A DNA stretch of 64,000 nucleotides from Roseobacter litoralis Och 149 (GCF_000154785.2 NC_015730.1:1364001-1428000), one strand, 5' to 3'; shown: positions 40,197 through 47,891, counted from the stretch's first letter. Translations and numbers: made by a program. Notes: generated by a model not told the origin, from the sequence alone.

Positions 40197-40247
40197 TCTA
40201 TCCCTAAAGCGGGCCAAAGCGGTGGCCTGCGCTGAAGCAAACAAACA

Positions 40248-40276
40248 GCGGCGCGCCCAAGGGCAGGGCGCGCCGC
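40248..40276 (-). terminator. Intercistronic hairpin between the two binding-protein genes
   Basis: A perfect 11-bp GC stem (GCGGCGCGCCC pairing with GGGCGCGCCGC) with a 7-base loop is followed on the minus strand by TGTTTGTTTG. It should reduce read-through from the first binding protein into the rest of the operon or protect its message. Confidence 0.7.
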
Positions 40277-40283
40277 GTTTCGT

Positions 40284-41864
40284 TTAGTTCATGGTGAAGT
40301 ATTTCACCTTCGGCTGATCTTCGGGATCAACCTCAATGCCGACGTTTTCTGCCATACCCCAGTTCAGAACCTGGTGATGGATCGGGATATACAGTTGCTC
40401 ATCCTGAACGACCCGCCAGATTTTGGCGATATCCGCATTGCGGGCTTCCAGATCGGTGTTGGAGGCCAGTGACTTGATCATGGTATCCAGTTCCGCATTG
40501 GCGAAACCCGTTCCGTTCCATGTGCCGATTTCAGATTCGCGGGAGTGCACAAGGAAATTGAATACATACTCGGAATCATATGTCGGCACGCCCCAGCCCA
40601 ACATGTAAAAGTCGGTCTTGCCATCGGTGATCAGCGGGAAATGCTGCGCCTTTGGTTTGGCATCAAGGTTTACCGTGACGCCGATCTGACCCAGCATCCC
40701 GACCGCCGCCTGACAGATGCCTTCGTCGTTGACATAGCGGTCATTCGGGCAATCCAGCCGGATCGAGAAGCCATCGGCATATCCGGCCTCGGCCATCAAT
40801 GCCTTAGCGCCTTCAATATCCGTTGTGGATTCCGCGTCCATGTCCGCCGTCCAGCCATTGACGAAGGGTGGCGCAATCATGCCAGCCGGCGCGCTTTGCC
40901 CGCGCATCACGACCTGACGGATTGCATCGCGGTTGATCGCCATCGACATGGCCTTGCGCACGCGCACATCGGCCAGCGGGTTCGCGCCGTCGATGCTATC
41001 CGCCTCGATGTCATCCGCACCTTGGTTCATCCCAAAGAAGATGACCCGGTTTTGCGGTGCTTGTTTGACCACCAGCCCATCCACGTCATTCACGCGCACG
41101 AGGTCCTGCACTGGCATGTCCTGCAGGAAATCAATTTCACCCGAAAGCATCGCAGCCACGCGGGTTGCCGCGTTCTGGATCGGCGTATAGACGATTTCCG
41201 TCACTTCCATCGGGAACTGATCGATGCCCCAATAGGCGTCATTGCGCGTCATCACGGTTTTCACGTCCGGCTCGCGGCTGGTCAGCACGTAGGGCCCGGT
41301 GCCGTTGACGTTGGTGGTCGCAAAAGTGATCTCGCCACCCTCGAAATCCTGCACACTGACGGTGTTGTTTGCCTCGGTCCAGTCCTTGTCCATGATGAAC
41401 AGGTTGGTTAGATTCGACGGCAAAATCGGGTTCGGCCCGTCGGTCACGATCTCGACGGTGAAATCGTCAACGGCGCGCACTTCGGTGATCGAACCGATCA
41501 GTTCCTTCATGTCGGAATTGGGTTGCTTGGCCCGTTCAAAGCTGAATACCACGTCTTCGGCGGTAAAGGCCGCACCATCGTGAAAACTCACGCCCTCGCG
41601 CAGGTTGAACACCCATACATTCGGGTCATCGGCCTTGGGCGCCCAGTCCGTGGCCAATGCAGGCTCAAACGCGCCGGTGACGTCGCGGATGATCAGCGGT
41701 TCATACATCTGATGGCGGATCGTGTGGGTCGGCCCTTCGTTCTGGGCGTGCGGATCAAGCGTCAGCGCATCGCCGGAGCGCGCCCACCGCAGTGTTTCGG
41801 CGCTGAGTGGTGCTGCGGTTGTCAGCAGCAGCGCGCCGATCATGGTTGCTATTGTCGGTTTCAT
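40284..41864 (-). CDS. Periplasmic binding protein of the peptide-type importer, second paralogue (first gene of the operon)
   Basis: A 526-residue exported SBP family 5 protein. The signal peptide ends near residue 22 (LSA|ETL). It has LDPHAQNEGPTHTI and SFHDGAAFTAEDVVFSFERA. Shared motifs along the whole length (for instance PNDRYVNDE) show it is a paralogue of the neighbouring binding protein, but the pockets have diverged. It is the first gene of the operon and is separated from the rest by a strong hairpin, so it may be the most abundant product. Confidence 0.9.
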   Translation of the reverse strand: MKPTIATMIGALLLTTAAPLSAETLRWARSGDALTLDPHAQNEGPTHTIRHQMYEPLIIRDVTGAFEPALATDWAPKADDPNVWVFNLREGVSFHDGAAFTAEDVVFSFERAKQPNSDMKELIGSITEVRAVDDFTVEIVTDGPNPILPSNLTNLFIMDKDWTEANNTVSVQDFEGGEITFATTNVNGTGPYVLTSREPDVKTVMTRNDAYWGIDQFPMEVTEIVYTPIQNAATRVAAMLSGEIDFLQDMPVQDLVRVNDVDGLVVKQAPQNRVIFFGMNQGADDIEADSIDGANPLADVRVRKAMSMAINRDAIRQVVMRGQSAPAGMIAPPFVNGWTADMDAESTTDIEGAKALMAEAGYADGFSIRLDCPNDRYVNDEGICQAAVGMLGQIGVTVNLDAKPKAQHFPLITDGKTDFYMLGWGVPTYDSEYVFNFLVHSRESEIGTWNGTGFANAELDTMIKSLASNTDLEARNADIAKIWRVVQDEQLYIPIHHQVLNWGMAENVGIEVDPEDQPKVKYFTMN

Positions 41865-42463
41865 TCAGAATCCCCGTGTTTGTTATTTTTACGCTGCAAC
41901 CTTGGGCTATTTTCTGCCAATGGCAAGAGCCTGACCGGATTTCCCGACCCAAATTCACCATTCGCAAAACCTGTGCTCATTGGCTACCCGCCAATGGCTT
42001 GGGCCGCTGGACCGGGTCGGGCCATCCGTGCGTATTCTCTTGTATCCGACGGCGCCATGCAACGTGAATGGTATGCCAAACGGTTTTGCAGCATGTGTCG
42101 CACCGGTTTCAGGCGCGATGAGCCGTCTCTGACGGCAGGCCGGTGCACGCTTTGCCGAGGCGTCGCACATCACTTGACCAGCTGACGTCGTCCAGTGCCG
42201 GTGACGAAAGGGCGTGCTTTGGTAACAGACGGTTGGGGTGGCTGTTCATCTAGAAGATTTTTATTGCCGGGTCGCAAAGGTGTGTCATGATAATTTGATC
42301 GCAAAGAAGGCAATTTTTCCGTCTAATCGGTATTGCATAACAGAACATCCTCGCCTAAACGATGCGTCGCGAATATTGAGAATTCTGAGGGCGGTTACAA
42401 AGTAATTGCATTTTAGGATTTCTAAATTACGCCATGACCTGATAGCTTAGCTGCTTTCGGTCT
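41865..42463. other. 600-bp interval: importer promoter side and the tRNA upstream region
   Basis: It holds the presumed promoter of the binding-protein operon on the left and the tRNA-Thr promoter on the right, where the sequence becomes AT-rich after about 42260. The only coding candidate is a 42-codon zinc-ribbon-like frame listed separately. Confidence 0.45.
42057..42185 (+). CDS. Possible zinc-ribbon microprotein
   Basis: A 42-codon frame whose product has two CxxC pairs (FCSMC and CTLC) about 15 residues apart, the spacing of a small zinc ribbon. No ribosome site is evident upstream and the codon bias is not decisive. It may be chance. Confidence 0.25.
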   Translation: MQREWYAKRFCSMCRTGFRRDEPSLTAGRCTLCRGVAHHLTS

Positions 42464-42539
42464 GCCCCTATAGCTCAGCTGGTAGAGCAATTGATTTGTA
42501 ATCAATAGGTCCGCGGTTCGAGTCCGTGTGGGGGCACCA
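42464..42539 (+). tRNA. tRNA-Thr (anticodon UGU)
   Basis: A 76-base tRNA with an encoded CCA. The acceptor stem is GCCCCTA pairing with TGGGGGC (one wobble), and the D loop contains AGCTCAGCTGGTAGAG. The anticodon stem ATTGA/TCAAT encloses TTTGTAA, which puts TGT at the anticodon, reading ACA (threonine). The T arm has GGTTCGAGTCC. Its 3' end is the left attachment site of the element that follows. Confidence 0.97.
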
Positions 42540-42542
42540 TTT
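42524..42542 (+). repeat. attL: left 19-bp direct repeat, within the tRNA-Thr 3' end
   Basis: CCGTGTGGGGGCACCATTT covers the T-arm/acceptor 3' strand of the tRNA plus three bases. The same 19 bases recur at 47549-47567. This is the classical mark of site-specific integration into a tRNA gene. Confidence 0.9.
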
Positions 42543-42665
42543 TACCAAATAATATCAATACGTTGAAGGTCGCCAGTCAGGGCGACCATCGTTGTGTTTT
42601 TATGCTCTGCAACAGCTCTGCAACATTCAGACAGTGATAGACGCGGAATCGTTCACTGCTTGTTT

Positions 42666-42935
42666 CTAGGCAGCACTCTTGGCCAGTTCTTCTTCGGACC
42701 AAGCGTTTTGCATATTACGCAATTCTTTCGCAGCCATTTCCCAATAGGTCACAGCGTAGCCGAACTCAGCGTTCGTCATCAGTATTTCAAGTACGGCGCG
42801 GTCATCATCAAGCGTGAGATTCAAACGCTGGCCGCGAACCGAGATAATGTTGCCACGACATGTGAAGTCGTCTTGGTCGGGGTGTGTCGCAAGTATCGCA
42901 AGTGCGCGGGTCAGGTTTTTGTCTTGGTGGGTCAT
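42666..42935 (-). CDS. Hypothetical protein of the integrative element
   Basis: An 89-residue acidic protein (starting MTHQDKNLTRAL) with no recognised family. It has a predicted helix-strand-helix pattern and no signal or membrane segment. AAAGGG lies about 5 bases upstream of the ATG. It is the gene closest to attL and points towards the tRNA. Function unknown. Confidence 0.5.
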   Translation of the reverse strand: MTHQDKNLTRALAILATHPDQDDFTCRGNIISVRGQRLNLTLDDDRAVLEILMTNAEFGYAVTYWEMAAKELRNMQNAWSEEELAKSAA

Positions 42936-43029
42936 AGTGTAGCCCTTTCATGGCTGTTGTGGTTAGCTGCCTTCATCATGAACAGCAGCTTGAGACCATT
43001 CATATGAAGGCACTTAGACCAACGCAGTT

Positions 43030-43443
43030 GTGCAAAAGCCGGAGATTCTCAACTTGACCGACAAAGAAGCTGTTGACGCTTACGATGCGTGGGCAATCCT
43101 AGCTGCGAACCTTAAACATCTGCCCGCAGGCGCGAGGCCGTACTTTGAAAGGCTTTGCGCTAAGGTCTATGAGTTTGATCCGCACGAAACCGATGAGTTA
43201 GCTATGACCAAACATCTTGAGGTTCCGGTCATTCGAGCAAAACCGCGAAAAAAATTGGGCGCTAAGTCCAAACACGACTATGCCCAGATTTTTGATTGGG
43301 TGGAGGCGTGGCGGCGAGAAGCCGACGTCGGACTTGAGGCGGCACTGATCAAGTACGTAGAAGTGTTTGATTTGGAAGTTGGCTATGAAACAATCAAATC
43401 CACCTATCACAAGGTGCGAAAAGCCCGAATTGCAAACATGTAG
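43030..43443 (+). CDS. Hypothetical protein of the integrative element
   Basis: About 137 residues from a GTG at 43030; a TTG at 43054 is an alternative, and neither has a clear ribosome site. The C-terminal half is helical and basic (KPRKKLGAKSKHDYAQIFDWVEAWRRE cut short here would read as a possible helix-turn-helix-type surface, with YETIKSTYHKVRKAR at the end). It might bind DNA. It converges with the HEPN gene, 17 bp apart. No family was recognised. Confidence 0.5.
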   Translation: MQKPEILNLTDKEAVDAYDAWAILAANLKHLPAGARPYFERLCAKVYEFDPHETDELAMTKHLEVPVIRAKPRKKLGAKSKHDYAQIFDWVEAWRREADVGLEAALIKYVEVFDLEVGYETIKSTYHKVRKARIANM

Positions 43444-43460
43444 CAGACCAAAGGTGAAAC

Positions 43461-44156
43461 TTAGAACTTGCTGAAAACGTTCTGGAGCAGCGTCTCGATA
43501 TGAGCCGCCGACTTGTTTGGGCCTACGTGTAGTGAGTTTGGGTGGCCACAACCGTTTCTTAGGTCAAGGGCAGCTTTCAATTGGGCCTTTGCGTTCTTGC
43601 CGATGATCGACAACCCCTCAAGCCGGTCGAGGAAATCGCTTTCACCCATCTTGCCAAGATCATCTGCGGTCACCGCCTTTTTCCACTTCTTCCCGGCGAT
43701 CCTGAAAGCTTCGGCGTTGAAAGGAGCAAGGTGGTTTGCGTGAACGTGTTTATGCAGCACATCCATCGCGCCAAGCCATGACATCACAATTGCCGACCGA
43801 TACAATTCGGCCTCATGACACTTGATCGCTTCTTCCACGAAGTCGCGAGTTTGGGAATCCGTGATATTGTCGAGATGCGCCCGAAGATCGACGGCCACCT
43901 GCATGGCTGCTGGGCTAACTTTTGACACACCCATATTGCGCAAATGCATCTTGCCTGCGTCGGTTAACTCCCAACCGTCAGGAGCACGCACAGCTTTTCC
44001 TTTGCTCGATCCAAGTATTTGGGACTCGTTCCACTTTGTTGGGATACGAAAACCCGCTTCCTTGGCCCGTTCACGGATATCTACCAGTTGGACCGCGCAA
44101 TCAAAACTAGCTAAAACAAGTAGTAATTTCTCCAACCTGCCGAGGTCTTTGTGCAA
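43461..44156 (-). CDS. HEPN-type protein with N-terminal winged-helix-like region
   Basis: A 231-residue protein. The start is a TTG at 44156, forced by a stop codon just upstream in frame; it begins 13 bp after the partner gene's stop and is probably coupled to it. The N-terminal 75 residues look like a winged helix (LEKLLLVLASFD ... GWELTDAGKMHLRNMG). The C-terminal half is all-helical and ends with LRNGCGH, an Rx4H motif that is the catalytic signature of HEPN RNases. HEPN proteins commonly act as toxins or abortive-infection effectors. Activity and target are inferred, not shown. Confidence 0.6.
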   Translation of the reverse strand: MHKDLGRLEKLLLVLASFDCAVQLVDIRERAKEAGFRIPTKWNESQILGSSKGKAVRAPDGWELTDAGKMHLRNMGVSKVSPAAMQVAVDLRAHLDNITDSQTRDFVEEAIKCHEAELYRSAIVMSWLGAMDVLHKHVHANHLAPFNAEAFRIAGKKWKKAVTADDLGKMGESDFLDRLEGLSIIGKNAKAQLKAALDLRNGCGHPNSLHVGPNKSAAHIETLLQNVFSKF

Positions 44157-44169
44157 CCAATTTTTGAGT

Positions 44170-44691
44170 TCACTCTAGGCCAGCAAGCTGTTTCTCTGCG
44201 TTCTGCTTTTCGCTGGCTGTTAGAGAGTATTTACCGCCATGTAGTTTGTTCAGCTTCTTATTTTTCAACAAACTAGCAAAAGCTTTTTCAAGATTACCGC
44301 CACGCATACTAACTTTACAGAAGTTATTGGCTTCCTTCATCGCCGCGATTATTTCTTTACGTGTGCATCCATCTTTTCCCTGGACCATTTGCAGCTGAAT
44401 TACCGAACATAGGAGCAAGTCAGCTGCGCTCTTTGAATCGTACTGCGTTGCAATTGCGTTCGTCGAAAAGTTGTAAGTCTGTCCACCGTTGTCGGTGTGT
44501 GTCGTAGCAGCTGCCTCGTCGTAATCGGGCCCATGCTCGTCTTGCTTACTATCTTCAAATTGGCCCGAGTGGTTGCTCAATTCTCCCATCGTAACAAGCA
44601 GTGTTTCAATGCCACCATCCAAGAAAGCAGGATCGCCTTCGTACTCAATTTCCATTGTTCCAACTTTTATCCGAATTTTGGCGTCTGCCAT
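44170..44691 (-). CDS. Partner of the HEPN-type protein, unknown family
   Basis: A 173-residue protein starting MADAKIRIKVG at 44691, with GAGG upstream. The first 40 residues form a short beta motif (IKVGTMEIEYEGDPAFL) seen at the front of various small uncharacterised proteins. An acidic linker follows, and the C-terminal 90 residues look like a winged-helix or helix-turn-helix domain (CTRKEIIAAMKEANNF ... LNKLHGGKYSLT). It is the first gene of the two-gene unit with the HEPN gene. It could be an antitoxin, sensor or regulator. Confidence 0.55.
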   Translation of the reverse strand: MADAKIRIKVGTMEIEYEGDPAFLDGGIETLLVTMGELSNHSGQFEDSKQDEHGPDYDEAAATTHTDNGGQTYNFSTNAIATQYDSKSAADLLLCSVIQLQMVQGKDGCTRKEIIAAMKEANNFCKVSMRGGNLEKAFASLLKNKKLNKLHGGKYSLTASEKQNAEKQLAGLE

Positions 44692-44932
44692 AATCAACCT
44701 CAACAATGCGCATAATTCGTCAACACTGCTATTAGATGTAGTGGCAGGCAAGATTTTGCTGATCCCAAACTGCACAAGCGGAGTAAATGCTCGTCTAAGG
44801 CACATTGTGGTACGCGGGCGGTGAGTGTTTGGGAAAGCCCGACCACCGCATGAGCGCCTCGTTTTTGCCGGGTCGCTCGTCGATCTGACTGCATGATGAT
44901 GGGCGCGATTTTCGTCAGCGCGACGACAAACG

Positions 44933-45175
44933 TCACCAGTACCCCTTAAGCTGCGACTGACCGACGATGGCACCGACGGAGCGGTGATCGGACAGCCAAG
45001 CCGCGAGCGCCGTTGCGATGGCGGCATCCGCGTGCGAGAAATCCGTGCCCCCGTCGATTTTCATGCGACCAGCCGCCGTGATTTCGGCCTCAAAGGATTC
45101 CAGCTCCTGCACGAGTTCAGACCGTAGGGGGAAATTGCCAAGCGTCAGGTCGCCCGTATGGAGCGCCGAGTTGAG
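44933..45175 (-). pseudogene. Remnant resembling the C-terminus of a terminase-like protein
   Basis: An open frame without a start encodes about 80 residues with LHTGDLTLGNFPLRSELV, ELESFEAEITAAG and HADAAIATALAAW. This order (lateral helix, AAG turn, then histidine-aspartate-rich helix) is what the end of phage large-terminase nuclease domains looks like. The frame joins the relaxase fragment at about 45175 in a different register, so a deletion has fused two unrelated gene ends. The family call is tentative. Confidence 0.4.
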
Positions 45176-45470
45176 CCTCGGACATCTCGCGCGGAATGGC
45201 GAACTCTACCTCCTTGGCCAGCTGCGCATCGCGCCTGACCTCGACCGCCTCGACGGCGTTCCAGAGCTGTTCGCGGTCAGACCAGACCTCGGGCGCGGTT
45301 TCCGGCAGCAGCACCTCGGAATGCACGACACCGCGCTTGGCCGTGAAGTCATGGGGACGGTCCAGCCGCTCGTCTCGCAACCACGATGCTGCGCGGTAGG
45401 CAGCGGACGCCACCGCGCTGGAACCAGCTGCGCGCCCGATGACCTTCACGTGGAGATGATAGATTGCCAT
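45117..45470 (-). pseudogene. Truncated MobA/MobL (TraA-type) relaxase, N-terminal fragment
   Basis: The first 98 residues match the start of MobA/MobL-family relaxases: MAIYHLHVKVIGRAAG, ASAAYRAASWLRDERLD and KRGVVHSEVLLP, ending VEFAIPREMSEAQ. After that the frame runs about 19 more codons of unrelated sequence and stops. A full TraA-type relaxase is several hundred residues longer, so the helicase part and most of the nicking domain are gone. It is divergent from traC and traD, as in Ti plasmids. Confidence 0.8.
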
Positions 45471-45501
45471 GATGGCGCAATCATCTACACAAGAACGCCC
45501 A

Positions 45502-45531
45502 CGTCGGAACGACGTATAAGCGCGCCCTCCC
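45502..45531 (+). other. oriT-like site of the pTi/RSF1010 type
   Basis: ACGTCG-GAA-CGACGT is a perfect 6-bp hairpin, followed at once by ATAAGCGCGCCCTCC. The known nick regions of Ti-plasmid and RSF1010 origins of transfer have an inverted repeat followed by a TAA...GCGCCCT core, and this site lies between the divergent relaxase fragment and traC, the expected place. No test of function is possible from sequence. Confidence 0.65.
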
Positions 45532-45642
45532 TCAATAAAATCTCGGGAAGGACCGGCGCATCCCCGGCCGTCCTGGCGACTCTGCTGCCTTCTTCAAGAT
45601 GCCCCGCTATCCTCGCTGCATCAACAGGTTATGGAGGCAGGA

Positions 45643-45969
45643 ATGCGCAAACCACGGGATTATGATGCGGAACTGAAAGGACTGGAAGCGAAGGCGAAAG
45701 AGCTGAAGTCCCGCAAGGTGCAGCAGCTTGGCGAGCTGGTGATTGCCACCGGGGCCGATGCGTTCAGCGCCGACGAACTGGCGGGCGCACTGATCGTGCT
45801 GGCCGAGACCACGGACACCGGCAAAAGGGAGGCATGGGCAAAACGCGGGGCCGCGTTCTTTCAGCGCCGGTCGCGGCGATCTCAGAAAAGGGCTGACCGC
45901 AACGCGAAAAGCACTCCGGCGCAATCGAGCGGCACGCAACCGGCATCAGGCGACAATGGCGCGGCGTGA
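45643..45969 (+). CDS. traC: Conjugal transfer protein TraC-like
   Basis: A 108-residue basic, helical protein starting MRKPRDYDAEL at 45643, where GGAGG is correctly spaced; an ATG 12 bases upstream is less well placed. It matches small TraC proteins of Ti-type transfer regions, auxiliary DNA-binding members of the relaxosome, with a coiled-coil (about residues 10-40) and a basic C-terminus. Its stop overlaps the traD-like gene. Without an intact relaxase it could only act in trans with another plasmid. Confidence 0.7.
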   Translation: MRKPRDYDAELKGLEAKAKELKSRKVQQLGELVIATGADAFSADELAGALIVLAETTDTGKREAWAKRGAAFFQRRSRRSQKRADRNAKSTPAQSSGTQPASGDNGAA

Positions 45970-46216
45970 TATGCGCAATTGGCAGGTCGAACGCCGCAAG
46001 CGCACACGGCATCTGATCGAACTTGGAGGCCTTCTCGTCAAGTCGCGCGTCGTGGAGCTCACCGGTGACGACCGCGCTCTGATCTACTGCGCGTTGCTCT
46101 GGATGGCAGAAAAGCTCAAGGGCGAACAAGGCGATCATGCACGAGAAGTTTGGGCCGAGAAGGGGAAAGGGGCGTTCGAAGACGCTCAGAAAGGAGATGG
46201 GCCCTTGGGCCGGTAG
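45956..46216 (+). CDS. traD: Conjugal transfer protein TraD-like
   Basis: An 86-residue protein (core MRNWQVERRKRTRHLIELGG) of the small TraD family of Ti-type elements. It overlaps traC by 14 bp if started at 45956; an ATG at 45971 directly after the traC stop is the alternative. In complete systems traG, the coupling protein, follows; here the integrase 3' end follows instead, so the region has been trimmed. Confidence 0.75.
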   Translation: MARRDMRNWQVERRKRTRHLIELGGLLVKSRVVELTGDDRALIYCALLWMAEKLKGEQGDHAREVWAEKGKGAFEDAQKGDGPLGR

Positions 46217-46245
46217 TGGTCCAGAGGTCAGCGGCCAGCGACGTG

Positions 46246-47430
46246 TTAGCTGCATTGCCCCGTGCAAATCTTTGCCCACCTCTCCATCAATGGCCGCCGC
46301 TGATCCAGGAAGTCGGTCTTGCGATAAGTCCGCACGACCTTGCTGTCTGAGACATGCGCCAGCACCATCTCGGCGACCTCATGTGGCGCGTCCGTCTGGT
46401 CTGCGAGCCAGGTTCGCAGGCTTGTTCTGAAGCCATGCGGACGGGCTTCAAGCTCCCTGCGTTCCATCAGCCGCGCCATGGTTGCGTCACTGATGACGCC
46501 CTTGCGAACCGACGGAAACAGATACCCATCGCGCTCTTAGGGACGGGCAAGCTCGATAACCCGTTGCGCCTCTTCGCTGAGAGGAACGCGGAAGTCCTCC
46601 GCAGCGCCGAGGCGTGCCTTCATGTTCTCTGCGGGTACGATCCAGATATCCCCTTCGATCTCGTCCAGCCGGGCGAAGCGCACGGGTGCAGAACGCAATC
46701 CGGTCAGGATGAGCAGTCGTAGCGCGAGATGTGTGATCGTCAGCTCACGCAGGGAGGCATAGAAGTCCAGAACACCCTCCCATGGCATGCTTGGGATCGA
46801 CGTGACCTGGTGCCGTTGCCGCCCCAGGAGTTGCTTCGCCTTGGCAACCGCCTGCAAGTCGACATCGAGGCCCAGAGCGGCTGCGTGATCCAGAACGATC
46901 TTGAGGCGATTGGCGGCCTTCGTGGCAGTTGCAGCTTTGGCATGCCAGATCGGGGCCAAGGCGTCCCGGACATCGCTTTGGGTGATCTTGGTGACGGGCA
47001 TGCGTCCAAGTTTGGGCAGCACGTGATGTTCCAACGGGCTATACCATCGTCCCGCAGTACCGTCCCCCTTGAGATCGGCTTTGCGGCTCTCGAAAGCGTC
47101 CATGGCGATGTCCTTGAGGAGATGGAGGTTGCGCATGGCGTCTCGGCGTTGCTTTCGCCGGTGTTCAATGGGGTCTTTGCCTTTGGCGACCAAAGTCCGA
47201 TACTCGGAAGCCAGTTCCCGAGCATCCTTTAGGGGGAGTGCCTTCAGTCCACCTAGGCCCATCTCCCGACGCCGCCCGTAAAGCGTGTAGCGAAAGACCC
47301 ATTGACCGCCGCCATCCTTGCGCTTGATCAGTCTCAGCCCATCGCCATCCTCGTGCTTGCCGGGTGGCGCGGATTTGATGAAAAGGGCTGTTAGGTTCCC
47401 CAAGAATGTATCCCCCAAATTATCCCCCAT
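46246..47430 (-). pseudogene. Tyrosine-recombinase integrase interrupted by one in-frame stop
   Basis: Reading through one TAA at 46537-46539 gives 394 residues with the domains of a DUF4102-type tRNA-site integrase. The N-terminal arm domain has ALFIKSAPPGKHEDGDGL. The catalytic arginine of box I is in LTGLRSAPVRFARLDE. After the stop, in the same frame, come HGFRTSLRTW (His, Arg), VLAHVSD (His) and the nucleophile in VVRTYRKTD. So the enzyme is whole apart from a single nonsense codon that removes four catalytic residues. The true start may be a TTG near 47403, as GGGGGATA repeats cover the annotated ATG. Confidence 0.85.
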
Positions 47431-47548
47431 AGGTTACGGGATTTGCTGAGATGGCGCAAGAACTCCTGAGAGCGCTGTTCCAAGGAAAACCTATTTATTC
47501 CAAAAGTTTAAAGTACTATATGGGATCATATGAGACTAGATCGCCATG

Positions 47549-47567
47549 CCGTGTGGGGGCACCATTT
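47549..47567 (+). repeat. attR: right 19-bp direct repeat
   Basis: CCGTGTGGGGGCACCATTT, identical to the tRNA-Thr 3' end at 42524-42542, lies about 119 bp beyond the integrase start and marks the right end of the element. Confidence 0.9.
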
Positions 47568-47729
47568 CAACGTACATTGAAGCCCAAAGACATCCGATAA
47601 ACCCTGTTTTACATGGATATTATTGAGACCGTTCGTCCAATGCTGTATTATGATATCCAGCTTCGTACCCGCAGATAGGGGGTATTATTTGGGGTACGGT
47701 GAAATTTGAGAAATGAGCGTACCCCCTCG

Positions 47730-47891
47730 ATGCCTTTGAGCGACATCAAGATTGGAAGTCTTAAAGTAGGCGAAAAACCTTACAAAGTTAGCGACTTTGA
47801 AAGGCTGTTCATCTTGGTCAAAACAAGCGGGTCTAAGTCTTGGCGCTTCAAATATTGCACCAATGGCCAAGAAAAGCTTCTCGTCATAAGG
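47730..47891 (+). pseudogene. N-terminal fragment of a second tRNA-site integrase
   Basis: About 54 residues starting MPLSDIKIGSLKVGEKPYK and including LVKTSGSKSWRFKY and GQEKLLVIR match the arm-binding domain of DUF4102-type integrases. The frame then leaves the family and ends without a catalytic domain. It is oriented rightwards directly after the att site, the normal place of an integrase next to its own tRNA target. It is a relic of an older insertion at the same site. Confidence 0.75.

Larger units (their letters stand above)
42524..47567. mobile_element. 5.0-kb integrative element inserted at tRNA-Thr, degraded
   Basis: The element is bounded by 19-bp direct repeats and carries a broken tyrosine integrase at its right end. 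It also holds remnants of a Ti/RSF1010-type mobilisation region (relaxase N-terminus, oriT-like site, traC, traD) and a left cargo of four unknown genes including a HEPN-type pair. GC content of the cargo is lower than that of the flanking importer and methionine genes. With no intact integrase or relaxase it is probably fixed unless helped in trans. Confidence 0.85.

Noticed and set aside
40197..40283. Hairpin at 40248-40276 as the end of a separate transcript
   Set aside because: Genes on both sides belong to one importer and no new promoter is evident, so it is treated as an intercistronic element rather than an operon boundary.
44700..44936. 78-codon minus-strand frame before the HEPN partner gene
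   Set aside because: No homology and no clear ribosome site; more likely the promoter of the two-gene unit.
45018..45665. 215-codon frame opposite the relaxase and terminase-like fragments
   Set aside because: The minus-strand frames have family similarity and this one does not; it also runs through the oriT-like site.
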